Below the pieces are notes generated by a model, which worked only from the letters and a program-made list of their open reading frames with translations, did not search any database and was not told where the DNA came from. Below, in pieces: positions 34,798 to 44,170 of a stretch of DNA of 64,000 nt (the stretch's first letter is position 1; every line of letters starts with the position of its first letter). Source of the stretch: an uncultured Clostridia bacterium. GTDB taxonomy: Bacteria; Bacillota; Clostridia; TANB77; CAG-508. Made by a program: the position numbers and the translations under genes. The stretch lies in NCBI GenBank assembly GCA_934120045.1, contig CAKOTF010000004.1:77857-141856 (forward strand). The letters are read 5' to 3'.

Positions 34798-35592
34798 ATG
34801 GAATTTTTAAAAGTATTTTGGAAAAACAAAAGATTAGTATGGCAATTAGGAAAAAATGACTTTAAAAATAGATTTGCTAATACAAGCTTAGGAAGTATAT
34901 GGGGATTTTTACAACCATTTGTATTTATGATGATGTATGTAATAGTATTTCAATATATATTTAAACAAACAGGACCTGGAGGAGCACCATATGTAGTATG
35001 GTTTATGCCTGGAATGGCAATGTGGATGACAATAAATGATGGAATTATAGGAGCAAGTAATTCAATAAGAGGATATAGTTATTTAGTAAAAAAAGTAGTA
35101 TTTCCAGTAGATATAATACCATTAATATCATTAATAGCAAATGCATTTGTATCATTATTTTTAATTGTTATAGCAACAGCAGTATGTATAATATTCAAAT
35201 TTGTACCAAATGTATTTCAAATGATATATATGATAATTTCAGTATATATATTCTTAATAGCAATAACAAGATTTACCTCAGCTGTTGCAACATTAGTTCC
35301 AGACTTTTCAAATTTATTAGGAATTGTAATGCAAATATGTATGTGGCTTACACCAGTTGTTTGGGACTTATCAATGATTGCAGAACATCATAAAATTTCA
35401 ATGATTATGAAATTCTTACCATTTACATATTTAGTAACAGGATTTAGAGATTGCTTTATGGGAAATACAAATATAGTAACAGCAAACTATGGAATGTTTA
35501 CAATTTCATTTTGGATAATAACAATATTAATTTTTGCATGGGGAAATTATATATTTAAAAAGAGTAAAAAAGATTTTGCAGATGTATTATAA
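34798..35592 (+). CDS. wzm: ABC-2 polysaccharide export permease (Wzm/TagG type)
   Basis: 264 residues, about six membrane helices, membrane subunit of a polysaccharide ABC exporter. The family start (W.....RLVWQLGKNDFKNRFANTSLGSIW.FLQP) and the WFMPGMAMWM..ND segment are typical of Wzm/TagG/KpsM. The ATPase partner is the Wzt gene at 36620, separated by one GT2 gene. It would move a lipid-linked glycan across the membrane. The start has GAAAGGAAAAGGAAG upstream. Confidence 0.9.
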   Translation: MEFLKVFWKNKRLVWQLGKNDFKNRFANTSLGSIWGFLQPFVFMMMYVIVFQYIFKQTGPGGAPYVVWFMPGMAMWMTINDGIIGASNSIRGYSYLVKKVVFPVDIIPLISLIANAFVSLFLIVIATAVCIIFKFVPNVFQMIYMIISVYIFLIAITRFTSAVATLVPDFSNLLGIVMQICMWLTPVVWDLSMIAEHHKISMIMKFLPFTYLVTGFRDCFMGNTNIVTANYGMFTISFWIITILIFAWGNYIFKKSKKDFADVL

Positions 35593-35612
35593 ACAATAGA
35601 AGGGGAGCAAAA

Positions 35613-36599
35613 ATGGAAGAAAAAGTAGATGTTCTTGTAGCAACATATAATGGAGAAAAATATTTAAGAGAACAATTAGATAGTATAATAAAACAAACAT
35701 ATAAAAATATAAGAATTTTAATTTCAGATGATTGTTCAAAAGATAGAACACAAGAAATATTGCAAGAATATGAAAAAAAAGATGATAGAATAAAAATATT
35801 TTTACATGACAGGAACTTAGGTTCAAATAAAAATTTTGAATTTTTACTAAGACAAGTAGAAAGCAAATTTTATATGTTATCAGATCAAGATGATGTATGG
35901 CTTCCAGAAAAGATAGAAAAAACTATTCAAAAACAAAAGGAAACAGGAGCAGATTTAGTATTTGGAGACTTAGAAGTAGTAAATGAAAAATTAGAAACAA
36001 TATATCCTTCTTTTGGAGATTTCATGTTATTGAATAGAAAAATAAATAAATACATTGGAAGTTATAAAGTAAATTATTTATATAATGTAGTTACAGGTTG
36101 TACGATATTATCTACAAAAGAATTTATAGAAAAAATATTACCATTTCCAACAGATTCTAAATATTTAATACATGATCATTGGATTGGAATTGTTATTGCA
36201 TTAAATGGAAAATTGGCATATATGCCAGAAAAGTATATAAAATATAGGCAACATGGAAATAATCAAGTTGGAACAAATAAGATATCACATAATTTTCAAG
36301 AATTAGAACAAGTAAGAGAATTATTCATAAATGTAAAATTAGGTGTATTTGGTACATATGTAAAACATAAAGAAATATTTCCAGAAAAACTTCAAAAACA
36401 AAATGAAAAAGCATATAAATATTTTCAAGATATTCAAAAAAAGAAAAACTTTAATTTTAAAGGATGGGGAATATTTCACGAATTATATAAAACAGAAACA
36501 TTAATTTATTATATAGAAAACTTTATAATAATGAATATGCCTGCAATAGGAAGAGGATTGTTTAAAATTAGAAGGGGATTTAAAAAATTAAAAAGATAG
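35613..36599 (+). CDS. family 2 glycosyltransferase (DDVW type)
   Basis: 328 residues. N-terminal DVLVATYNGEKYLREQLDSI and the LSDQDDVWLPEK motif (~86-97) define an inverting GT2 enzyme, often a rhamnosyltransferase in O-antigen or wall-glycan loci. His-Asp-His-Trp (HDHWIG, ~189) fits the conserved acceptor-side motif of this group. AGAAGGGGAG precedes the ATG. It sits between wzm and wzt, so it probably builds the polymer they export. Confidence 0.88.
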   Translation: MEEKVDVLVATYNGEKYLREQLDSIIKQTYKNIRILISDDCSKDRTQEILQEYEKKDDRIKIFLHDRNLGSNKNFEFLLRQVESKFYMLSDQDDVWLPEKIEKTIQKQKETGADLVFGDLEVVNEKLETIYPSFGDFMLLNRKINKYIGSYKVNYLYNVVTGCTILSTKEFIEKILPFPTDSKYLIHDHWIGIVIALNGKLAYMPEKYIKYRQHGNNQVGTNKISHNFQELEQVRELFINVKLGVFGTYVKHKEIFPEKLQKQNEKAYKYFQDIQKKKNFNFKGWGIFHELYKTETLIYYIENFIIMNMPAIGRGLFKIRRGFKKLKR

Positions 36600-36619
36600 G
36601 CGAAAAGGAGTTATACAAT

Positions 36620-37942
36620 ATGAGTGAAACAGTTTTAAAAATAGAAGGGCTTTCAAAAGATTACAAAATGTTTGCAAGGAAAAAAGATAGGATAATAGAA
36701 ACATTATTTCCAGGAGTTGAAAGACATGGAGTATTTGAAGCAATGCATGACTTTAATTTAGAAGTAAAAAAAGGTGAAGTACTTGGTGTCTTAGGAAAAA
36801 ATGGTGCAGGAAAATCAACATTATTAAAAATGATAACAGGTGTTGTAACGCCAACAAAAGGAACAATAGAAGCTAAAGGAAAAATAAGTTCACTTTTAGA
36901 GTTAGGAACAGCATTTAATCAAGAATTAACTGGATATGAGAATATATATCAACATGGACAAGTTATGGGATTAACAAATGAAGAAATAAAAGCTAGAGAA
37001 CAGGAAATAATAGACTTTGCAGATATAGGGGATCACTTATATCAACCAGTAAAAACATATTCATCAGGAATGTTTGCAAGACTAGCATTTGCATGTGCAA
37101 TAAATGTTAATCCAGATATATTAATTGTAGATGAAGTATTATCTGTTGGAGATATGTCATTCCAATTAAAATGTTTCAAAAAATTTGAACAATTTAAAGA
37201 AAGTGGAAAAACAATTTTATTTGTAACACATAGTATAACTGATATTTTAAGAAACTGTACAAGAACAATTATAATTGATGCAGGCAGAAAAATATTTGAT
37301 GGAGATGTAAAAGAAGGAGTAGAAAAATATAAGAAAATTATAGTTGGACTAGATGATAAAACAAGTAAAGAAGGAATACTTACAGATAAACAAATATTAG
37401 AAAAAAATCCTAATTATCAAGCATCAAAAGAGAAAAATGGGGAAACATGGAAATCACACTTTAATGAAAATCCAAATTTAATTACATATGGAGATGGAAG
37501 TGCAGAAGTAATAGATTATGGAATGTTTGATGAAAATGGAAATTATATATCAGTATTAGAAAATGATAAAGAAGTAGTATTAAAATCTAAAATAGTTTTT
37601 AATAAAGATGTAAAAGATCCTATATTTACAATGACTGTAAAAGATTTTAAAGGTCTTGAGATGGCAGGAACAAATACATTAATAGAAAAAATTGTAACAG
37701 GAAATTATAAAAAAGGTGATATAGTAGTTGCAGAATTCAGACAGGTAATAAATGTAGCACCAGGAAAATATACATTATCATTTAGTTGTACACATTTTAA
37801 TAGTAAAGGTGAATTAGAAGTATTAAACAGAAAATATGATGCATTATTGATTGAAGTTTTATCTACAAAAGATACTGTTGGATTGATGAGATTAGATTCA
37901 AAAATCAAAATAGAAAAAATAAGAGGAAATAATGAAAAATAA
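36620..37942 (+). CDS. wzt: polysaccharide ABC exporter ATPase (Wzt/TagH type)
   Basis: 440 residues. The ATPase domain (~1-245) has Walker A GKNGAGKS (59-66), the YSSGM signature (147-151) and Walker B ILIVDEVL (167-174). After a linker, residues ~290-440 form a beta-rich domain (VIDYGMFDENGNYI..., YTLSFSCTHF) like the C-terminal carbohydrate-binding domain of Wzt, which recognises the finished chain end before export. AAAAGGAG lies before the ATG. Its last 11 bases overlap the MBL-fold gene, suggesting coupled translation. Confidence 0.92.
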   Translation: MSETVLKIEGLSKDYKMFARKKDRIIETLFPGVERHGVFEAMHDFNLEVKKGEVLGVLGKNGAGKSTLLKMITGVVTPTKGTIEAKGKISSLLELGTAFNQELTGYENIYQHGQVMGLTNEEIKAREQEIIDFADIGDHLYQPVKTYSSGMFARLAFACAINVNPDILIVDEVLSVGDMSFQLKCFKKFEQFKESGKTILFVTHSITDILRNCTRTIIIDAGRKIFDGDVKEGVEKYKKIIVGLDDKTSKEGILTDKQILEKNPNYQASKEKNGETWKSHFNENPNLITYGDGSAEVIDYGMFDENGNYISVLENDKEVVLKSKIVFNKDVKDPIFTMTVKDFKGLEMAGTNTLIEKIVTGNYKKGDIVVAEFRQVINVAPGKYTLSFSCTHFNSKGELEVLNRKYDALLIEVLSTKDTVGLMRLDSKIKIEKIRGNNEK

Positions 37943-38822
37943 AAAGAAAATATTTTTAACAGAAATAATATTAATAATACTTGTAGGAATTTTGGGAGTT
38001 TGGAAATTAAATTTAAAGACAACCACACTAGAACAATTAAAAAATAGTGGACATAGTCAAATGATGGGATATATCATAAAAACAGATAATGATAAAATAA
38101 TTGTTATTGATGGTGGAACATCTGATGATACAGAAAATCTTTTAGAGAAAATAAATGAATATACAGGAAAAGTAGATTATTGGTTTATAACACATCCACA
38201 TCAAGACCATACAACAGCATTTATTGAGATAGTAAATAATTATAATATAGATATTGGTAAAGTATATGTAACAACAGAAGATGAAGAATGGTATAATAAT
38301 TATGGAGCTGGCAGAGCAGAGGAATGTATAAGATTTTTAGACACTATAAAATCTGAAAAAATATCTTCAAAAGTTGAAGAAGTAACATTAAATGAACAAA
38401 TACAAATTGATAATATAAAATGTGAAATTTTAGGAATAAAAAATCCAGAAATAACAGAAAATGCAATAAACAATTCTAGTATGGTAATAAAAATGGAAAC
38501 AAAGAAAAACTCAATTTTATTTTTAGGAGATACTGGAGTAGAAAGTGGAAATAAATTATTAGATAATCAAAAGAAAAAAATAAAAGTAAATATATTGCAA
38601 ATGGCACATCATGGTCAACAAGGAGTTAGTAAAGAAATATATGAATACATAAAACCTAAAATATGTTTATGGCCAACACCAGATTGGCTATGGATTAATG
38701 ATTCAGGGAATGGTGAAGATTCAGGACCTTGGAAAACTAAAGAAACTAGAAAATGGATTGAAGAATTAAATGTAAATAAAAATATTATAGAGAAAGATGG
38801 AAATATAAAAATTTCAATATAA
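37932..38822 (+). CDS. membrane-anchored MBL-fold hydrolase (ComEC-like)
   Basis: 296 residues. One N-terminal helix (7-25) would anchor it with the enzyme outside. The metallo-beta-lactamase motif HPHQDH (88-93) and later ILFLGDTG and MAHHGQ (~197-222) supply the metal ligands. It is like the hydrolase domain of ComEC and secreted relatives. Substrate unknown; its place, overlapping wzt, suggests a role in glycan or lipid-carrier turnover, but that is inference only. Confidence 0.82.
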   Translation: MKNKKKIFLTEIILIILVGILGVWKLNLKTTTLEQLKNSGHSQMMGYIIKTDNDKIIVIDGGTSDDTENLLEKINEYTGKVDYWFITHPHQDHTTAFIEIVNNYNIDIGKVYVTTEDEEWYNNYGAGRAEECIRFLDTIKSEKISSKVEEVTLNEQIQIDNIKCEILGIKNPEITENAINNSSMVIKMETKKNSILFLGDTGVESGNKLLDNQKKKIKVNILQMAHHGQQGVSKEIYEYIKPKICLWPTPDWLWINDSGNGEDSGPWKTKETRKWIEELNVNKNIIEKDGNIKISI

Positions 38823-38835
38823 AGAGGTGGAAATA

Positions 38836-40359
38836 GTGGGGGAAGTTCAAAGTCCTAATATATTAAATTGGTATCCTTTTAAAGAAAACCAAAAAATAAA
38901 AGAAATAAAAAATATAGAAGAAATTGATTCTTGTAATGAAAAATTTGATGTAATTATACTTGTAGGAATCTTTGAAAATCAAAATATCAAATTAAAAGAA
39001 CTTATAAAAAAGGTAGAAAAAATTTTAGAAGAAAAAGGAAAAATACTAATAACAATTGATAATAAATTTGGGCTAGAAGCATTTAATGGAACGCCAGATA
39101 AAATATATAAAAAGAAATTTGCTAGTTTAACAGGATATAATAATGAACAAAATAAAAGAGAAACATATACAAAATCAAGTATAGAAAATGAAATAAGAAA
39201 ATTAGGATATAATATGAGATTTTATTATCCATTACCAGATTATAAAAAGCCTAATGTAATTTTTACAGATGAACAATTGCCAGAATATAATAGTATAGAT
39301 AAATATCATCCATATTATATAGAAAATAATGATATTACATTTAATGAAATTGATGTATTTAGAGAAATATTAAAAACAGATAAAAATATGTTTACATTTT
39401 TTGCAAATTCATTTTTAATTGAAATAACAAAAGGTGAATGTGATAAAACATATAAATATATATCTTTTAATAATATAAGAAAAGAAAAATATAGATTAAT
39501 TACAAAAATTGCAGATGAATATGTTGAAAAACAAGAAGTAAATGAAAAAGCACATAAACATTATGAAAATATAAAAAGTAATATAAGATATTTAAATGAA
39601 AATGGTATAAAAACTGTTGATTATATAGAAAATCAAATAATAAGAAGTAAATATATAGAACAAAAAAATTTATTAAATAATAGATTAACAGAGCTACTTG
39701 AAGAACAGAGAAATGATGAATTTTACGAAATATTAGATAAATTTATAGAAAAAATTAGTATTGATATATATCATGAAGAAAATTATGAAAAAACAGCATT
39801 TGGAAAATATAATGTAGAAATACAAGATAAAACTATAATAAATGATTTGCATTTTACTCCTAAAGGATTATGGGACATGACATTTAAAAATTGTTTTTAT
39901 ATAGATAATGATTTCTATTTCTTTGACCAAGAATGGGACGAGTCTAATTTACCAGTTGAATATATTTTATATAGATCTATTTTATATACAATATCATTAA
40001 GAAGATTTATAAAAATTGAGGATTTATTAAAAAAATACAATTTAACAAAATATTTAGAATTATTTAAAAAACTAGATGATAAAATGCAAGAAATGGTAAG
40101 AGATGATAAAACATGGAAATCATATAAGCAAAATAATATTATAGATATAGAGGCTACAAAACAAGAATTAATAAATCAAAATATAAGAAATAAGGAACAA
40201 GAACAAGAAATAGAAAATTTGAATATTAGAAGTAATGCACAAAAAGCAGAAACTGATAATTTAAAAGAACAAATTCTTAATTTAACAGAAGAAAATAAAA
40301 GATTAAGAGAGCAATATATAAAAATACCAAAATGGAGGTTTTTATGGAGAAAAAAATAG
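38836..40359 (+). CDS. degenerate methyltransferase-like glycan protein
   Basis: 507 residues. The segment KFDVIILVGIFE...LIKKVEKILEEKGKILITIDNKFGLEAF (~28-80) matches the second half of a Rossmann methyltransferase domain known in polysaccharide loci. The N-terminal half with the SAM-binding glycine loop is missing: ILNWYPFKENQKIKEI (about 10-25) leads straight to KFDVI. A conserved family tail (~350-410: NCFYIDNDFYFFDQEWDESNLP) and a C-terminal coiled coil (~440-490) remain. Probably not an active methyltransferase. I use GTG 38836 after AGAGGTGG; GTG 38827 lies inside that site. Its end overlaps the next gene by 16 bases. Confidence 0.7.
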   Translation: MGEVQSPNILNWYPFKENQKIKEIKNIEEIDSCNEKFDVIILVGIFENQNIKLKELIKKVEKILEEKGKILITIDNKFGLEAFNGTPDKIYKKKFASLTGYNNEQNKRETYTKSSIENEIRKLGYNMRFYYPLPDYKKPNVIFTDEQLPEYNSIDKYHPYYIENNDITFNEIDVFREILKTDKNMFTFFANSFLIEITKGECDKTYKYISFNNIRKEKYRLITKIADEYVEKQEVNEKAHKHYENIKSNIRYLNENGIKTVDYIENQIIRSKYIEQKNLLNNRLTELLEEQRNDEFYEILDKFIEKISIDIYHEENYEKTAFGKYNVEIQDKTIINDLHFTPKGLWDMTFKNCFYIDNDFYFFDQEWDESNLPVEYILYRSILYTISLRRFIKIEDLLKKYNLTKYLELFKKLDDKMQEMVRDDKTWKSYKQNNIIDIEATKQELINQNIRNKEQEQEIENLNIRSNAQKAETDNLKEQILNLTEENKRLREQYIKIPKWRFLWRKK

Positions 40360-42461
40360 ATATTTATAAACATCAAAAGAAAAAATTAAAAATAGAAAAT
40401 CCAAAAAAAGTAAGTGTAATAATTCCAAATTATAATTACGAAAAATATATAATAGAGAGAATAGACTCTGTATTAATGCAAACATATCCAATATATGAAA
40501 TTGTTATATTAGATGATTGTTCACCAGATAATAGTGTTAAAGTAATAAATAAAAAAATAGAGGAGATAAAAAAAGAACATCCAGAAATAAAAGTTCAATT
40601 TATCATTAATGAAAAAAATAGTGGTGGTTGTGTATTTAAACAATGGAAAAAGGGATTTGATGCTTCGACAGGAGATTATATATGGATTGCAGAAGCAGAT
40701 GATTCTGCTGAAAATGATTTTGTTGAAAATTTAATAAAACCATTTGATGATCCAGAAGTTGTATTATCATATTGTGAATCTGCTAGAATTGATGGAGAAA
40801 ATAATTTAATAAGAGAAAAATCAGATGATTTATATGATATGTGCAGAACAGGAGAATGGAATAAATCATATATATGGCCAGGTGAAAAAGAAATAAAAGA
40901 ACATTTAAGTGTAACAAATACAATATTAAATGTTTCTAGTGTAATGTGGAAAAAACAAGATTACACAGAAATTTTAGAAAAAGCAGGAGAATTTAAGGTT
41001 GCAGGAGACTGGTATATTTATTTTAATATATTAAAAAATGGAAAGATTAGTTGGTGTAATAAGTCACTTAACTATTATAGAAAACATGGTTCATCAGTAT
41101 GTACAGATGTAAAAGCAGAAATCGAATTTAATGAGATTTGTAGAATTCAAGACGAGATATCTAAAACATATGAATTAACAAAAGAAATTAAAGACAAACA
41201 AGAATTAAGAAGAAGTTTTATGTATCCATTATTACCAAAAAAAGATAATGGAAAAAAGAAAATTGCATGGGTAATACCACATCCTGGAAAAGGATCTGGT
41301 GGGCATAGAACAATAATTCAAAATGTAAATGCTTTAATAAGAGCAGGATATGATTGTGATTTATATTTTGAAGAAGATGGTGTTTCAACATCTGAAATAG
41401 TAAGACAAAAAATAAATGATTGGTATGAAAAATGTGATGCAGGAGTATATGTTGGATTTGATTTAAAACAAGAATATGATTTGATGTTTGCAACAGGTTG
41501 GCAAACAGTAGAATTTGTAAGAAAACTACCAGCAAAGAAAAAAGCATATTTTATACAAGATTTTGAACCATGGTTCTTCCCAATGGGAGATCAATATTTA
41601 ATTACAGAAAATTCATATAGATATGGATTTTTACCAGTAACAATAGGAAAATGGTTAGCACATAAAATGCAGGCAGAATTTAATACACCAGCAGAATATT
41701 TTAGTTTTGGTGCAGATTTAAATGTATATAAGCCATTACCAAAAGTAAAAAAGGAAAATGCAATATGTTTTGTATATCAACCAGAAAAGCCAAGAAGATG
41801 TGATTATATAGGATTAAAAGCTTTAAAAATATTAAAAGCAATGAAACCAGATGTACAAATATATTTATATGGTTCAAGTATGCCAGCAACATTTGAATTT
41901 GAATGTAAAAACTTAAATATAATACCAATAAAAGAATGTAATGAATTATATAATAAATGTAAAGTTGGAATATGTATGAGTGCATCAAATCCATCAAGAA
42001 TACCATTTGAAATGATGTCAGCAGGTTTACCAGTAGTAGAATTATATAAAGAAAATAACATATATGACTTGCCAGATGAAGGAGTATTGCTTGCACAACC
42101 AATACCAGAGGCTATTGCTAGTGCTATTGCATATATATTAGATAATCCACAAGTGGCTGAGAAGATGTCAAAATTTGGTGTACAATATATGAAAAATTAT
42201 CCACTTGAAAAAGGATTTGAAGAATATTTAAAAGCAGTAAAAGACATGTTAGAAACAGATTATAAAGATATACCAGAGATAAAACCACTTTATAAAAAAT
42301 CAGCTTTTTTAGCTACAGAAGAAGCAATGAAATGCTCAGAAGAGTTACAAAAAGCACAACCAATATATGTAGACAATCATGGAAAGACATATAGATTTTT
42401 AAGAAGATGTAAAAGAGTGTTGAAAAATATTCTAATAAAAATGGGGATAAAAAAACAATAA
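40344..42461 (+). CDS. bifunctional glycosyltransferase, GT2 plus WsaF-like GT4
   Basis: 705 residues. An N-terminal GT2 domain (~20-265) has VSVIIPNYNYEKYIIERI, LDDCSPDNS and EADDSA (the DxD position). From ~304 a second domain resembles WsaF, a rhamnan transferase of S-layer glycans: GGHRTIIQNVNALIRAGYDC, YFIQDFEPWFFPMGDQ and a C-terminal GT-B half with NPSRIPFEMMSAGLPVVELY (sugar-nucleotide site). Two linkages may be made by one polypeptide. ATG 40344 follows GGAGG by 5 bases; the in-frame ATG at 40332 overlaps it. Confidence 0.85.
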   Translation: MEKKIDIYKHQKKKLKIENPKKVSVIIPNYNYEKYIIERIDSVLMQTYPIYEIVILDDCSPDNSVKVINKKIEEIKKEHPEIKVQFIINEKNSGGCVFKQWKKGFDASTGDYIWIAEADDSAENDFVENLIKPFDDPEVVLSYCESARIDGENNLIREKSDDLYDMCRTGEWNKSYIWPGEKEIKEHLSVTNTILNVSSVMWKKQDYTEILEKAGEFKVAGDWYIYFNILKNGKISWCNKSLNYYRKHGSSVCTDVKAEIEFNEICRIQDEISKTYELTKEIKDKQELRRSFMYPLLPKKDNGKKKIAWVIPHPGKGSGGHRTIIQNVNALIRAGYDCDLYFEEDGVSTSEIVRQKINDWYEKCDAGVYVGFDLKQEYDLMFATGWQTVEFVRKLPAKKKAYFIQDFEPWFFPMGDQYLITENSYRYGFLPVTIGKWLAHKMQAEFNTPAEYFSFGADLNVYKPLPKVKKENAICFVYQPEKPRRCDYIGLKALKILKAMKPDVQIYLYGSSMPATFEFECKNLNIIPIKECNELYNKCKVGICMSASNPSRIPFEMMSAGLPVVELYKENNIYDLPDEGVLLAQPIPEAIASAIAYILDNPQVAEKMSKFGVQYMKNYPLEKGFEEYLKAVKDMLETDYKDIPEIKPLYKKSAFLATEEAMKCSEELQKAQPIYVDNHGKTYRFLRRCKRVLKNILIKMGIKKQ

Positions 42462-42477
42462 AGAAAGAGGATTGTGA

Positions 42478-44160
42478 ATGAAATCTCTAATAAGGAAAGT
42501 AAAAAAAGTTTTAAATGCAATTAATTTACAAAATATGAAATCAGTTCTTAGATATATAAAGAATAATGGTTTTAAAGGTTTAGGAACAACAATAATTAAC
42601 AAAATAAGATTTGGAAAGGTAGTGTTAGACGAATATGCAACATGGATTGCTAATAATGAGCCTAATACTGCTGAACTTGAAAATGAAAAAAAGTACGAAT
42701 CTTGTCAAAATTTGAAATTTGATATAATATGCCCAAATGATGAGAAACTAATAAAAAGTATAGAAAATCAAACATATAAAAAATATAATGTTTATGAATT
42801 TGAGAAAGAAAGAATATTAAACTCAAAAAGTGATTATTTAATCTTTTTAGGTAATAATATAGAACTTGCCCAATTTGCATTATATGAAATAGTAAAATCA
42901 ATAGAATATAGAGATAGTATATTAATTTATTCTGATAATGACAAATTAATAGATGAAAAAAGAACTGAACCACACTTTAAACCAGGATTTGCAAGAGATA
43001 CAATTCTATCTCAAAATTATATTGGACAATTTATTGCAGTAAAAACAGATTTTATAAAAATACATCAAGATATTTTAAATAATTTAAATAAGAATATAAT
43101 TTATGACATAATATTACAAATTAGTGAAAAAACAAGAAAAATTGAACACATTCAAAAAATACTATATCATGAAACAATTGAAAACAGAAAAATAGATGTT
43201 GAAGATGAAAAACAAATAATAGCAAAACATTTAAAAAGAATGAACTTAGAATATGATAATATAAAAGATGGAAAATTTGAAGGACAATATAAAATTAATT
43301 ATAAAATAAAAGGAAATCCATTAGTATCACTAGTTGTACCAAATATGGATCATATACAAGATTTAAGTAAATTGCTAAAATCTTTAGAAAAATCAACATA
43401 TTCAAATTATGAAGTTATAATAGTAGAAAATAATAGCAAAAATAAAGAAACATTTGAATATTATGAAAAGATTTCAAAACAAGATAATAGAATAAAGGTC
43501 TGCAAATTTGATATAAATTACTTTAACTATTCTGCAATTGTAAATTATGGTGTTGAATGTTCAAATGGTGAATACATAGTAATGTTAAATAATGATATAG
43601 AATTTATAACAGAAGACTGGATAGAACAATTACTTATGTATGCACAAAGACCAGATGTAGGAATATGTGGGGCAAAATTGTATTTCCCTGATAGAAGTAT
43701 TCAACATGCAGGAGTTACATTAGGAACTAGAGGTCTTGCAGGACATCGATGTAGAGAAGTACAAGAAAAAGACTTCAAAAAAGATGATTATATAAATATA
43801 GTTCAAGATTTAAGTGCAGTTACAGCAGCATGTTTTATGGTAAGAAAACAATTATATATAGATATGTTAGGCTTTGATGAAAAATTGGCAGTAGCATTTA
43901 ATGATGTTGATTTTTGCATGAAAATAAGAACTGCAAAATATCTAATTGTATACAATCCATTTGTTGAAGCATATCATTATGAATCAAAATCAAGAGGAGA
44001 AGACACAGAAAATACAGAAAAACAAAAAAGATTTGCCAAAGAATATGAGCTTTTTGTAAAAAGATGGTCTAAAGTAATTGCAAAAGGAGATCCTTATTAT
44101 AATAAAAATTATAGATTAGATACAGATTTGCCAAAGATAAATTATAATAAAATAAATTAA
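42478..44160 (+). CDS. tandem GT2 protein, first domain eroded
   Basis: 560 residues. The C-terminal GT2 domain (~280-520) is intact: PLVSLVVPNMDHIQDLSKLLKSL, VIIVENNSK, MLNNDIEF (DxD position) and AVAFNDVDFCMKI. The N-terminal part keeps only the back half of a second GT2 unit (LIFLGNNIELAQFALYEIV, IYSDNDKLIDEKRTEPHFKPGF), as in two-domain O-antigen transferases, but its front part is shortened and its nucleotide site is unrecognisable. Probably a rhamnosyl- or galactosyl-type transferase with one active site. Ribosome site AGAAAGAGG. Confidence 0.8.
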   Translation: MKSLIRKVKKVLNAINLQNMKSVLRYIKNNGFKGLGTTIINKIRFGKVVLDEYATWIANNEPNTAELENEKKYESCQNLKFDIICPNDEKLIKSIENQTYKKYNVYEFEKERILNSKSDYLIFLGNNIELAQFALYEIVKSIEYRDSILIYSDNDKLIDEKRTEPHFKPGFARDTILSQNYIGQFIAVKTDFIKIHQDILNNLNKNIIYDIILQISEKTRKIEHIQKILYHETIENRKIDVEDEKQIIAKHLKRMNLEYDNIKDGKFEGQYKINYKIKGNPLVSLVVPNMDHIQDLSKLLKSLEKSTYSNYEVIIVENNSKNKETFEYYEKISKQDNRIKVCKFDINYFNYSAIVNYGVECSNGEYIVMLNNDIEFITEDWIEQLLMYAQRPDVGICGAKLYFPDRSIQHAGVTLGTRGLAGHRCREVQEKDFKKDDYINIVQDLSAVTAACFMVRKQLYIDMLGFDEKLAVAFNDVDFCMKIRTAKYLIVYNPFVEAYHYESKSRGEDTENTEKQKRFAKEYELFVKRWSKVIAKGDPYYNKNYRLDTDLPKINYNKIN

Positions 44161-44170
44161 GGAGAAGTTA

